The notes beneath the pieces were generated by a model. That model saw nothing but the letters and a program-made list of their open reading frames with translations, was not told the DNA's origin and ran no database searches. Shown one piece after another: positions 28,024 through 35,471 of a stretch of 64,000 nucleotides of DNA. Both the position numbers and the translations under genes were made by a program. The stretch spans positions 21,832 to 85,831 of the forward strand of contig MPMI01000026.1 in assembly GCA_002238415.1 (NCBI GenBank). Direction: 5' to 3'. The first letter of the stretch is position 1. Each line of letters begins with the position of its first letter. The DNA is from Desulfurellaceae bacterium bin18 (GTDB lineage Bacteria > Desulfobacterota > Binatia > Bin18).

Positions 28024-28842
28024 TCACCTGGCCAGTCTGGATACAAAGCTTTTGATAAAAGCGTTCACCTGGTCCGGGACTTCGAGCTGGAGGAAGTGGC
28101 CCGCACCAATGGCCTGGGCAAATTCGACCTGCTTGAAACAGGATTTCAGATGCTTCAGGTCAGCGGCCTGCGGAAAAGCGTCCGCCATCCAGGGGCCGAC
28201 CATGACCAGCGTCGGCTGCGGCATGGCAGCGGCTGGCGTAGCGGAGTCAGAAGCCATCAGGCTGATCTCTTTGACGCGCACGTCTACGGGCGTGCGACAT
28301 GCCTCACCGACCGCCGTCTCGACCATCGCGCGGTCAGCCTGAGGACCGAAAAAGCTGGTATACAGCTCCCGAAAATATCTCTCGCCGTTTGGAGCTGTCA
28401 GTTTTTCTACCATCTCGGCGTAAAACCGCTCGGTCCCGGTTGTAGGGTTATCGAGGTCGGCTCCGGGCATTACCGCAGAGTCAACTAGGGTGAAGGCACG
28501 CACCAGGTCCGGGTAGTCATGGCTGAAGGCGACACCCGCCGGGCCGCCACCGGCGTGCGCAATCGCCACGGCTTTACTGAAGCCTTCGTGGCGGGCCAGG
28601 GCCGCGATGTCCGCGGCGTGCTGCTGGGGCGTATGGCCGAAACCCGGCGAGGTCGATTTGCCCATGCCACGCCGGTCCATGCGGAGAATACGGTGGGAGT
28701 CTTGGAAGTAGGTCGCCTGCTCCTCCCAGTGGTTCAGATTGGAGCACCAACCGTGAATGAAGATCAGGTCGGGGTTGCCCCTATCCTTGCCCTCGACTTT
28801 ATAGTGCAGTTCGGCTCCGTCTTCGGTTCTGAACGTCGGCAT
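28024..28842 (-). CDS. Alpha/beta hydrolase-fold protein lacking the nucleophile Ser
   Basis: A 272-residue alpha/beta hydrolase: oxyanion region IFIHGWCSNLNHWEEQ, RMDRRGMGKS, acid Asp candidate LVDSAVMPG and base His in GAGHFLQLEVPDQV. The nucleophile elbow, normally GHSxGG, reads A-H-A-G-G-G (codon GCC), so the catalytic Ser is Ala. It could be a non-hydrolytic binding or decarboxylase-like member. AAGGAGG precedes two adjacent ATGs; the second (28842) is better spaced. First gene of the run leading into paralogs 4 and 3. The 200 bases upstream separate it from the divergent flavoprotein. Confidence 0.82.
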   Translation of the reverse strand: MPTFRTEDGAELHYKVEGKDRGNPDLIFIHGWCSNLNHWEEQATYFQDSHRILRMDRRGMGKSTSPGFGHTPQQHAADIAALARHEGFSKAVAIAHAGGGPAGVAFSHDYPDLVRAFTLVDSAVMPGADLDNPTTGTERFYAEMVEKLTAPNGERYFRELYTSFFGPQADRAMVETAVGEACRTPVDVRVKEISLMASDSATPAAAMPQPTLVMVGPWMADAFPQAADLKHLKSCFKQVEFAQAIGAGHFLQLEVPDQVNAFIKSFVSRLAR

Positions 28843-28955
28843 CATTTCCTCCTTACGAGAATTCCCTCATATCATATTGAGACCGCTTGACCACTCGCCT
28901 CCTTGGCTCTGCGTGTGGTCTTTTCGACGGCCCAGCCTCCCTTCAACTGAGACAG

Positions 28956-28983
28956 TTGACATGCCAGAGGCACTCATCATACT
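28956..28983 (+). promoter_or_regulatory. Putative promoter of the amine-oxidase-like gene
   Basis: TTGACA (28956-28961) and CATACT (28978-28983) are 16 bases apart, about 55 bases before the predicted transcription start region of the gene beginning at 29044. Consensus match is 6/6 and 4/6. Confidence 0.35.
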
Positions 28984-29043
28984 AACAGCACGCATTGCTT
29001 GGGAGAGCGATTGGTATGGTTGTCTGTGAACGAGGGAGACAGC

Positions 29044-30615
29044 ATGACGACGAAGATGACGAAACGCCAATTCCTGCAATCCATCGGAGCCGCAGCCGGC
29101 GTGGCCGCAGTATATCGGAGCATGAATGCATTGGGCCTTGTAGGAGCAAACACGGCCCAGGCAGCCACACTCGATTTGTCGCCCGGCTCGGGCGGTGGGA
29201 AGAGCGTTGTCATCCTGGGGGCCGGTATCTCCGGCCTCGTGGCCGCTTATGAGTTGTCAAAAGCAGACTATGACTGCACGATTTTGGAGGCTACTAATCG
29301 GGCGGGCGGGCGCAACTTGACGGCCCGTGGCGGCGATATCATCAGAGAGGAAGACAGTCGGCAATGGGTAGGCTTTGACCCCGAGGAGCATTTGTACGCG
29401 AATCTCGGGCCGGCCCGCCTCCCCCACCACCACACAACTATACTCGGCTACTGTAAAGAATTCGGCGTTGATCTCGAAGTCTTTACCAACGACAACCGGG
29501 CGGCCTTTTTCCACAATCTGGAAGGCTTCGATGGCAAACCCGTAGTGGCGCGACAAGTGATGACGGATACGCGCGGGTATCTCGCCGAACTCCTGGCCAA
29601 GGCGGTACACCGCACTGCCCTGGACGATGTGCTAGCGGGTGAGGATAAGGAGCGCCTGCTTGACCTGCTCAGGAGCTATGGCGACTTGGATGTCGCAGAC
29701 GATCTCTATACAGGCTCAGATCGTGGTGGGTATCAGGGGGAGCAGGTCCATGCCGGTCTTGCACCTGGGGAGGTGAACGACCCCCTCGATTTCAGCCAAC
29801 TGCTCAGTTCGGACTTCTGGGAATACAAGCTCCACTTTAGCCAATTTCTCGATCAAAACCCCACCTTATTACAGCCCGTCGGCGGGATGGACGCCATTGT
29901 TGATGCCTTCGAGGAGCGTCTGGAGCATCTGACCCGGTATCGGAGCATCGTAAAGGAGATTCGGAAGACAGCTGACGGCGTTCGCATTGTGTATCGACGT
30001 CGGCGTCGGCGCGGTCTGAGCATCCTGGATGCGGACTTTGCTATCTGCACTATTCCTGCGCCCGTCCTGAAGGACATTTCCAACGACTTCTCAGCCGATA
30101 CACAAGCCGCGATTGAGTCGATAGAGTTCAGCAATGCAGTCAAAATCGGTTTCCAGGCCCGTCGGCGTTTCTGGGAGGAAGATCACGGTATCTATGGCGT
30201 AATATCCTGGACCGACCAGGATATTACGCAGATCTGGTATCCGCCCTACGGCTATCAGCGGGCCAAGGGGATCATCATGGGGGCCTATATCTGGGATGAC
30301 GAGCCCGGCCTGCGATACGCGGCCATGAGCCCGGCCGAGCGTTTACAGACCGCTATCGCCGAGGGCGAGGCCCTCCATCCCGGCTACGAGGCAGAGATAG
30401 AAGCGGGGGTCAGCCGGGCCTGGGCCAAGGTGCGCTTCCAGCGGGGCGGCTGGCCCACCAGCTATCAGGCACCCGCGCGTCTGCGCGAGCCCGATGGGGC
30501 GATTTATTTTGCGGGTGATCAGTTGAGCGCCCTGCCCGGCTGGCAGGAGGGGGCCGCTTTGGCCGCTCATGCGGCGGTGCGGGCCATCAACGAACGGGTG
30601 ACGGCCACGGCCTGA
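29044..30615 (+). CDS. Flavin-containing amine oxidase family protein, exported
   Basis: The 523-residue protein has a Tat-like leader (TKRQFLQSIGAAAGVAAVYRS) and then a GMC/amine-oxidase FAD motif, VVILGAGISGLVAAYELSKADYDCTILEA, with GGRNL. The C-terminal FAD segment is AIYFAGDQLSALPGWQEGAA. Relatives are L-amino-acid oxidases and monoamine oxidases acting on amines with H2O2 formation. The leader has a single Arg pair variant (K-R), so Tat export is likely but not certain. GAGGGAGAC precedes the ATG. A terminator-like hairpin follows at 30620. Likely monocistronic. Confidence 0.82.
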   Translation: MTTKMTKRQFLQSIGAAAGVAAVYRSMNALGLVGANTAQAATLDLSPGSGGGKSVVILGAGISGLVAAYELSKADYDCTILEATNRAGGRNLTARGGDIIREEDSRQWVGFDPEEHLYANLGPARLPHHHTTILGYCKEFGVDLEVFTNDNRAAFFHNLEGFDGKPVVARQVMTDTRGYLAELLAKAVHRTALDDVLAGEDKERLLDLLRSYGDLDVADDLYTGSDRGGYQGEQVHAGLAPGEVNDPLDFSQLLSSDFWEYKLHFSQFLDQNPTLLQPVGGMDAIVDAFEERLEHLTRYRSIVKEIRKTADGVRIVYRRRRRRGLSILDADFAICTIPAPVLKDISNDFSADTQAAIESIEFSNAVKIGFQARRRFWEEDHGIYGVISWTDQDITQIWYPPYGYQRAKGIIMGAYIWDDEPGLRYAAMSPAERLQTAIAEGEALHPGYEAEIEAGVSRAWAKVRFQRGGWPTSYQAPARLREPDGAIYFAGDQLSALPGWQEGAALAAHAAVRAINERVTATA

Positions 30616-30619
30616 AAGA

Positions 30620-30649
30620 GCGGCCGCATGCGAGAAGCGACCGCCTTTT
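30620..30649 (+). terminator. Terminator-like hairpin after the amine-oxidase-like gene
   Basis: GCGGCCGC (30620-30627) pairs with GCGACCGC (30637-30644) with one mismatch around a 9-base loop, followed by CTTTT. It starts five bases after the stop codon, as expected for an intrinsic terminator with a short T tract. Confidence 0.5.
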
Positions 30650-30885
30650 GGATAATGGTCTAAACGATCGGTCCATGCATCGGTAGGGGCGTTCCTACAC
30701 GGCGAGCGCAGCGCGGTCCGAGACGGGTTCGGGAGCGCTGCCGTTGAGCGGCTTCAGGCCGGTTCCGGTTCTGGGCACATGCGCAATTGACCATTCTCTC
30801 GCTGGGCGCTAGATAGTCCGAATTATCAAGAAGATTGCCGGATAGTCGGGATGTCAGAATCACAAAAAATCACAACGGAGGCCCT

Positions 30886-31299
30886 ATGACTCAGGATGAA
30901 ATCGTTGAGCGCAACGTTCACAAAGTGCACTTGTTCATCGACGCCTGGCGGGCGGTTGACCCGGACGTGGCCATGGCCTGTCTGTCAGACGATATCGTTT
31001 ATATCAACCAACCGATCGAACCGGTGGTCGGCCAGCAGGATGTCCGCAAGATTGTCGCAGGCATCATGAAGCTCTCGCACCGGGTGCACTGGGAGCTGCG
31101 CAACTGCTTCGGGTACGGCAATACGGTCGTTACCGAACGGCTCGACTGCTGGGACTTCGACGGCAATGGCTGGGGACTCAAGCTACCCTGCATCGGCATG
31201 TTCGATGTCAACGAAGCCGGCAAGATCTGTGGCTGGCGGGATTATTTCGACAACCGGATGTGGTTCGAGAACGGCGGTCCGACCCTGCATCTCGACTGA
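30886..31299 (+). CDS. Limonene-1,2-epoxide-hydrolase-like protein (LEH fold), tandem copy 1
   Basis: The 137-residue protein has the small LEH/NTF2 fold. Elements resembling the Arg-Asp-Asp site of limonene epoxide hydrolase are visible: TERLDCW supplies Arg and Asp, and WRDYFDN supplies the second Asp. The helix start IDAWRAVDPDVAMACLSDD fits the family. An epoxide hydrolase or related isomerase is plausible; the substrate is unknown. ACGGAGG precedes the ATG at 30886. It is followed after 39 bases by a second family member on the same strand. Confidence 0.75.
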   Translation: MTQDEIVERNVHKVHLFIDAWRAVDPDVAMACLSDDIVYINQPIEPVVGQQDVRKIVAGIMKLSHRVHWELRNCFGYGNTVVTERLDCWDFDGNGWGLKLPCIGMFDVNEAGKICGWRDYFDNRMWFENGGPTLHLD

Positions 31300-31338
31300 C
31301 CGCCCGCGGCCGCTATACGACCCAGAAAGGAAACGCTT

Positions 31339-31758
31339 ATGAGCACCGATACGAATTGGAAAATCGCCCGCAACGAAGGCGTGGTCCGCGCCTTTCTCAA
31401 GGGCTGGGACGATCTCGATGTCGACGCCTGTATGGCCCAGGTCACCGACGATATGTGCTATCTCAACCAGCCGCTGGAGGCGATTCGCGGCAAGGCCAAT
31501 GTGCGCAAGATGATCGCCTCGATCTTCGCCCCGGCCAAACGCGCCGAGTTTAAGCTGCTCAACGTCTTCGGCTCTGGCGACCGGGTCATCACCGAGCGCC
31601 TGGATCAATGGGACTGGGACGGCAGCGGCACCTGGCAGCTCCAACTCCCGGTGTGCGGCATGTTCGAGCTGACCGAGGACGGCAAGATTTACGAATGGCG
31701 CGAGTATTACGACAACGAACACTGGGGCAAGAACGGCGGTCCAAGCCTCGTTCTCTAA
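31339..31758 (+). CDS. Limonene-1,2-epoxide-hydrolase-like protein (LEH fold), tandem copy 2
   Basis: The 139-residue paralog of the preceding gene keeps the same site: TERLDQW and WREYYDN, plus FLKGWDDLDVDACMAQVTDD at the N terminus. The second acid is in an EYYD context rather than DYFD. AAAGGAAA precedes the ATG. The pair probably arose by tandem duplication and diverged, and could form a heteromeric or two-substrate system. It faces the convergent LLM gene, 39 bases away. Confidence 0.75.
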   Translation: MSTDTNWKIARNEGVVRAFLKGWDDLDVDACMAQVTDDMCYLNQPLEAIRGKANVRKMIASIFAPAKRAEFKLLNVFGSGDRVITERLDQWDWDGSGTWQLQLPVCGMFELTEDGKIYEWREYYDNEHWGKNGGPSLVL

Positions 31759-31797
31759 AGGCTCACAACTTGACAATACAGGCCCGCCGCACCGGTC

Positions 31798-32781
31798 CTA
31801 GACCTTGGGGAGAATGTCGTGCACGAGCCTCCGCATATCCCCGATGGTCTTGACGGTTGGCGTCCCACTGAACGGCGGCCACAGGAGGGGCATCGTCAGC
31901 CCGGCATCCCGATACCGTTTGAGATTGTCCGTGATCTGCTCGGCCGTGCCGACCAGCGTTGGCGTCAGCTTGCCCCGTGGCGTCTGATCCGTTTTGTCGC
32001 GGGTAATCTCAAACGGCAGCATGCTCGAAATTTCGATGTCGTCGATGCTATGCGCGTTGCCGAGCTTCTCCAGCTCGTCCTTGATGGCGGTCCGCCAGGC
32101 AGCGATCGCTTCCGGGGTGTCCATAATCCCAATCCAGCCTTCAAGGCCATACTTGGCAACGCGCGCTGCCGCGAGATCGGGCCGGCCTAAGCCTCCAAAA
32201 AACATCGGCGGCCGTGGCTTTTGGACGGGCTTCACGCCAAAGCCACATTTTGGAAAGTCGGCGAATTCTCCGTGGTACTCAAACACCTCGTTGGTCCAGA
32301 TCCCCTGCATCACCTCGATCGTTTCTCTCACATGCTTGTTGCGTTTCTTATAAATATGAGCGGCGCTTGACGCGGCGAACTCCTCTGGCATCCAGCCCGA
32401 GCCGACGCCGACGTTCAGACGCCCGCCCGAGAGGTGATCCCAGGTCGCGAGTTCTGCGGCCAACACGCCGGGAGCACGATAGGGCGTGACAATGATACTG
32501 ACCCCCAGCCGCACGCGCTTGGTAATGGCCGCCAGATACGGAATGAGCGGCATGCCATGCAGGAACTCCGCCCGCGCACTCACTGGTAGCGCCTTCGGAA
32601 ATTCCGACATGAAACCAAACGACTTTTCGAGTTCCTGGCGGTCTGAGGCTTCGGGTACCACGATACGGTCCAGTGACCACACCGAGTCGAATGCAAGGTC
32701 CTCCGCTTCACGTGTCAGGTCTACGATTTCGCTGACCGTGATCTTGTCTCGGAGATTCGGCAGATACAGCGCGAGCTTCAT
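31798..32781 (-). CDS. LLM class F420/flavin-dependent oxidoreductase
   Basis: A 327-residue luciferase-like protein: LALYLPNLRDKITVSEIVDL, FDSVWSLDRIVVPE, VRLGVSIIVTPYRAPGVLAAELATWDHLSGGRLNVGVGSGW, and FGGLGRPDLAAARVAKYGLEGW. This is the standard TIM barrel with the conserved SGGR/GVGSGW cofactor segment. A GGGGACC-like RBS precedes the ATG. It is convergent with the tandem LEH-like genes, suggesting a shared terpene or epoxide theme (inference). The 229 bases upstream contain no gene before the LLM remnant at 33011. Confidence 0.87.
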   Translation of the reverse strand: MKLALYLPNLRDKITVSEIVDLTREAEDLAFDSVWSLDRIVVPEASDRQELEKSFGFMSEFPKALPVSARAEFLHGMPLIPYLAAITKRVRLGVSIIVTPYRAPGVLAAELATWDHLSGGRLNVGVGSGWMPEEFAASSAAHIYKKRNKHVRETIEVMQGIWTNEVFEYHGEFADFPKCGFGVKPVQKPRPPMFFGGLGRPDLAAARVAKYGLEGWIGIMDTPEAIAAWRTAIKDELEKLGNAHSIDDIEISSMLPFEITRDKTDQTPRGKLTPTLVGTAEQITDNLKRYRDAGLTMPLLWPPFSGTPTVKTIGDMRRLVHDILPKV

Positions 32782-33010
32782 AGTAAGGTCCCCTTTATTG
32801 GTCGTAGTCCATACTGGATATATCTATCGCCCCGCTGGCTCATAGCGGGAGCGGGTCATTCATGCAATCCCATCTGGAGATGGGTTGCCCAAGTCTGCTG
32901 CCGCGTGCATCTTTCTGCGTGGCTCGATTATTGTCAAGTTATGGAAGCCTCATTCTCCACGCGAACGTGTATCACTATTGCGAAAACGAGTGACTCTACT
33001 TCTTTGGTAA

Positions 33011-33278
33011 GGTGCAGATGGCCTGACTAACTTTTTCATGGAACTCCAAGTCTATGGCACGCCGCAGCAGTGCTACGACCGCATCAAACATATCTACGAA
33101 CAGTCGCAATGCTGCGCCAGCGTCAATGCATTCAAGTTCGGGGGCATGCCTTTTGACGCTGGCGCAGGCCATCATGCGCCTCTTTGCCAAAGAGGTTATG
33201 CCGGAACTCCGTAAGCTTGGTGATGATCCGCTGTTTGACACAGAGGCGGCTGCTCCGCCGGCATTCATGGCAGCCTAA
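33011..33278 (+). pseudogene. C-terminal remnant of an LLM oxidoreductase, frameshifted
   Basis: From 33011 one frame reads GADGLTNFFMELQVYGTPQQ and on through CYDRIKHIYE to FKFGGMPF. Near 33150 homology passes to another frame reading LTLAQAIMRLFAKEVMPELR and ending AFMAA at 33278. Both halves match the C terminus of LLM oxidoreductases (YGTP-x-QC..RI, then RLF-x-x-EVMP). No start or N-terminal two thirds is present; a stop sits at 33008. It is a dead fragment with a frameshift. Confidence 0.75.
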
Positions 33279-33339
33279 ATCTCCGCTAGCTGCTGAAGCC
33301 GGAAATTCATAATAAGAACTGGAAGTCTCTAAGGACCCC

Positions 33340-33615
33340 GTGGCGAACAAACAACAAGTCTACGACGCAAACTTTCTGGCCCGTGATAAAGCGGCGGTAC
33401 TCATTGGCTGTACTGCCCAAGACATTGACAATTTTGTGGAGAAGAGGCTGGTGAAAAAAGAAGGGTTGAAGGACGATCAGCGTGTGGTGTATGTCTCGCT
33501 TACAGAAAGGGGACGAAAACTCCATCAGCAGGCGGACGAAAAAATCATCGGACATAATATCCGATTGTTCCCCAAAGAATGTCAGCAGCTCATCGAGCTC
33601 CTGATGAAAATCTGA
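33340..33615 (+). CDS. MarR-family-like winged helix protein, N-terminally short
   Basis: The 91-residue ORF carries the C-terminal half of a MarR regulator: VEKRLVKKEGLKDDQRVVYV then SLTERGRKLHQQADEKI, i.e. the wing with D-x-R and the LTxxG turn. Typical MarR proteins are about 140 residues, so the dimerisation helices and part of the recognition domain are missing. A GTG start follows AAGGACCCC. It sits just after an LLM gene remnant, so it may itself be a truncated remnant rather than a working regulator. Confidence 0.5.
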   Translation: MANKQQVYDANFLARDKAAVLIGCTAQDIDNFVEKRLVKKEGLKDDQRVVYVSLTERGRKLHQQADEKIIGHNIRLFPKECQQLIELLMKI

Positions 33616-33666
33616 AGCTGTTTTTTAATGGGTAATAAACATTCCCAATAGAGAGAGGAGATGAAT

Positions 33667-34281
33667 ATGGCAGCAAATCACGACTTTGAGGTCAAACAAC
33701 TACTCAAGGCGTATCGGAAGGGAATCATCTCAGATGAACTGTTTGAATCAGAGATGAGCGAACTTCGGAATGACAATGGCGCGGGCGAGTACGTCTTTAA
33801 CGGAAAATCATACACCAGCGAACGCGAGATGCTGGTCGCTTTTCTGGATGAATATCGCTGTGCCGAGAACTTTGCGTCGGAATATCTGGGCGGTTGGAAT
33901 GATGTGAGTATGGAGGAGTGTGTCAAAGGTGGCTTGCGTACGATTCAGCAGCGCGAAGCCTTCCATGCCCGGTTGCTGGAAGCGCGGCTGAAGGAAATCG
34001 GTGGGAGCGTGCAGTGCGCGGTGCCGACCGAACAGCGCCAAAAAGAAATGGCCGTGTACGCCGCCACAGACAAGACGGATGCCGAAAAGCTCCAATACCT
34101 TGCCGATCAAATTCCAGATCTTCCCAAGGCGCTGAAATTTATCACTGACGTGATTGACCAGATTGAAGATGATCAGCAGACCAAAGAGTTGCTGCGCTCA
34201 ATGGTCCAAGATGAGATGTCCAGCGGCCAGTGGTTGCTGGAAGCGAACGATCTGTTGAACGGGACGAACGCGGCTGCGTAA
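33667..34281 (+). CDS. Putative ferritin-like helical-bundle protein
   Basis: The 204-residue acidic protein is nearly all helix. Segments FLDEYRCAENFASEYLGGW and QREAFHARLLEARLKEIGG recall the first metal-binding helices of ferritin-like bundles (E...E-x-x-H). The later DDQQTKELLRSMVQDEMSSGQWLLEAN offers acids but no matching E-x-x-H, so diiron binding is doubtful. GAGGAG is well spaced from the ATG at 33667 (an ATG two codons earlier is too close). The function is unknown and the family call is tentative. Confidence 0.5.
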   Translation: MAANHDFEVKQLLKAYRKGIISDELFESEMSELRNDNGAGEYVFNGKSYTSEREMLVAFLDEYRCAENFASEYLGGWNDVSMEECVKGGLRTIQQREAFHARLLEARLKEIGGSVQCAVPTEQRQKEMAVYAATDKTDAEKLQYLADQIPDLPKALKFITDVIDQIEDDQQTKELLRSMVQDEMSSGQWLLEANDLLNGTNAAA

Positions 34282-34316
34282 CTGAGCAGAGCAGCGAGGG
34301 GGTATGCGTCACCAGC

Positions 34317-34382
34317 CCAGATGTGGATGATGACATCCGTGTCCAGGTTGGTGACGCGGCGTTTTGTCCGATTGGTCATTGA
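34317..34382 (+). pseudogene. C-terminal remnant of a CMD/AhpD-like gene
   Basis: The frame 34317-34382 reads PDVDDDIRVQVGDAAFCPIG then H and TGA. The last 20 residues of the carboxymuconolactone-decarboxylase-like gene at 34868 read DVDDDTQTQVGDVSFCPIGH. The match ends abruptly upstream, so this is the tail of a deleted second copy lying about 0.5 kb before the surviving gene. Confidence 0.7.
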
Positions 34383-34521
34383 GTTTCGTGTAGCACGCGC
34401 ATCGTTGCCGAACCCATCAGCAGCAGTCAGCGCAGGCCATATCCCGCCTTCCTGCCTCGCTTGACCAACGCTTCTCTGCTGGTTACGCTCCCGGCATTCA
34501 ATTCATAGAGGAGGGATGCGT

Positions 34522-34824
34522 ATGGTCTATTTGTTTGCGAGCGTGAAGCTGAAATCGGGCAGCGTCGGTCAATTTACCGAGTTGCTGCAAGGCGTGACAC
34601 CCGTGCTGGGCCGGCTGGGTGGTTGGAAACTGCTGGGCAGTTATTTCAATTCGATTGGCCGGATGAACACCGTGGTCGATGTCTGGGAGCTGCCGGATGC
34701 GAACGCGGTTCAGTCCACCCTGGACAAAGCCGCCCAAGACCCGGAATGGCAGAAATGGGTGCCGGTCATCGAGGAAATCGTTGAGGACGAGACGCTTCAG
34801 ATCCTGACCAAATTGCCGGTCTGA
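34522..34824 (+). CDS. NIPSNAP/ABM-like dimeric alpha-beta barrel protein
   Basis: A 100-residue protein with the ferredoxin-like alpha+beta barrel pattern: MVYLFASVKLKSGSVGQFTE, LLGSYFNSIGRMNTVVDVWELPDANA, then an amphipathic helix and a final strand ETLQILTKL. NIPSNAP, EthD and ABM families share it; several act on quinones or peroxides as small monooxygenases, others are of unknown role. GGAGGG is well spaced from the ATG at 34522. It lies 43 bases upstream of the probable selenoprotein, apparently in one operon. Confidence 0.65.
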   Translation: MVYLFASVKLKSGSVGQFTELLQGVTPVLGRLGGWKLLGSYFNSIGRMNTVVDVWELPDANAVQSTLDKAAQDPEWQKWVPVIEEIVEDETLQILTKLPV

Positions 34825-34867
34825 CCACAGGGCCGAGTACAGAACCCCCTGTTTTCCCGGAGGTCGT

Positions 34868-35440
34868 ATGTCACGTATCCCCCTTGTTGAGCCCGAACAC
34901 GCCGCGCCGGAAGTCCGCGCCCTGTATGAGCGTTTTGCAGGACCCAATCTGCCGGTGCTGAATGTGATGAAGCTGTTTGGCAACCATGCCGATCTTCTGG
35001 CCGGGCTGACCGCTATTGGCTCGGCGCTGTATCATGATCCACACCTCGCGCCGCGCCACCGCGAGCTCGCCTACCTGCGCGCTTCGCAGCTCAATTCCTG
35101 TCACTACTGAGTGCCGACACATGTGATGCTCGGTCGGAGCGTCGGACTGACGGATGCGGAGATGGCGGCCATGGCGGACTGGGAAACCACACCGCTGTTT
35201 GACGCCACGGACCGCCTGGTGCTGCGTTACGCGGAGGTATTGACTCAGGAGAATCGGGTGGATGATGCCCTGTACGCGGAGCTTGAGGCGCGCTTCCCGC
35301 GTAAGGAACTGCTGGAGTTGTGCATGACCGTGGCCTTGGCCGCATTCGTCAACCGGGTGCACGCCACGTTTCGGACAGACGTGGATGATGACACCCAGAC
35401 GCAGGTCGGGGACGTGTCTTTCTGTCCGATTGGCCATTAA
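34868..35440 (+). CDS. AhpD/carboxymuconolactone-decarboxylase-like protein, probable selenoprotein (Sec81)
   Basis: The first 80 codons end RASQLNSCHY; codon 81 is TGA at 35108-35110, and the same frame continues VPTHVMLGRSVGLTDAEMAA to a TAA at 35438-35440, 190 residues in all. CMD/AhpD proteins have a C-x-x-C-x-x-x-H redox centre; here it reads C78-H-Y-(TGA)-V-P-T-H85, so the TGA replaces exactly the second Cys. A SECIS-like hairpin follows at 35125-35143. The regions on both sides fit the family. GGAGG precedes the ATG. It probably acts as a thiol/selenol peroxidase-type oxidoreductase. The alternative is a nonsense mutation or base-call error. No sel genes are in this window. Confidence 0.78.
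35125..35143 (+). promoter_or_regulatory. Bacterial SECIS-like hairpin
   Basis: GATGCTC (35125-35131) pairs with GAGCGTC (35137-35143), seven base pairs including one G-U, around the loop GGTCG. The loop begins 21 bases after the TGA. Bacterial SECIS elements lie directly downstream of the UGA with a small apical loop holding G-U; the fdhF element has GGUCU. An eighth G-U pair can extend the stem. Confidence 0.7.
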
Positions 35441-35471
35441 GCGGTGGGAGCGGGTTTCACATCCGCCCCGC

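Noticed and set aside
34383..34521. TTGACC...TACGCT as a promoter for the NIPSNAP-like gene
   Set aside because: The -10 match is only 3/6, too weak to report as a feature.
35108..35110. TGA read as a simple nonsense mutation splitting the CMD gene into two ORFs
   Set aside because: The TGA replaces a catalytic Cys exactly, the frame stays intact on both sides, and a SECIS-like hairpin follows; Sec is the better explanation, though an error cannot be excluded.
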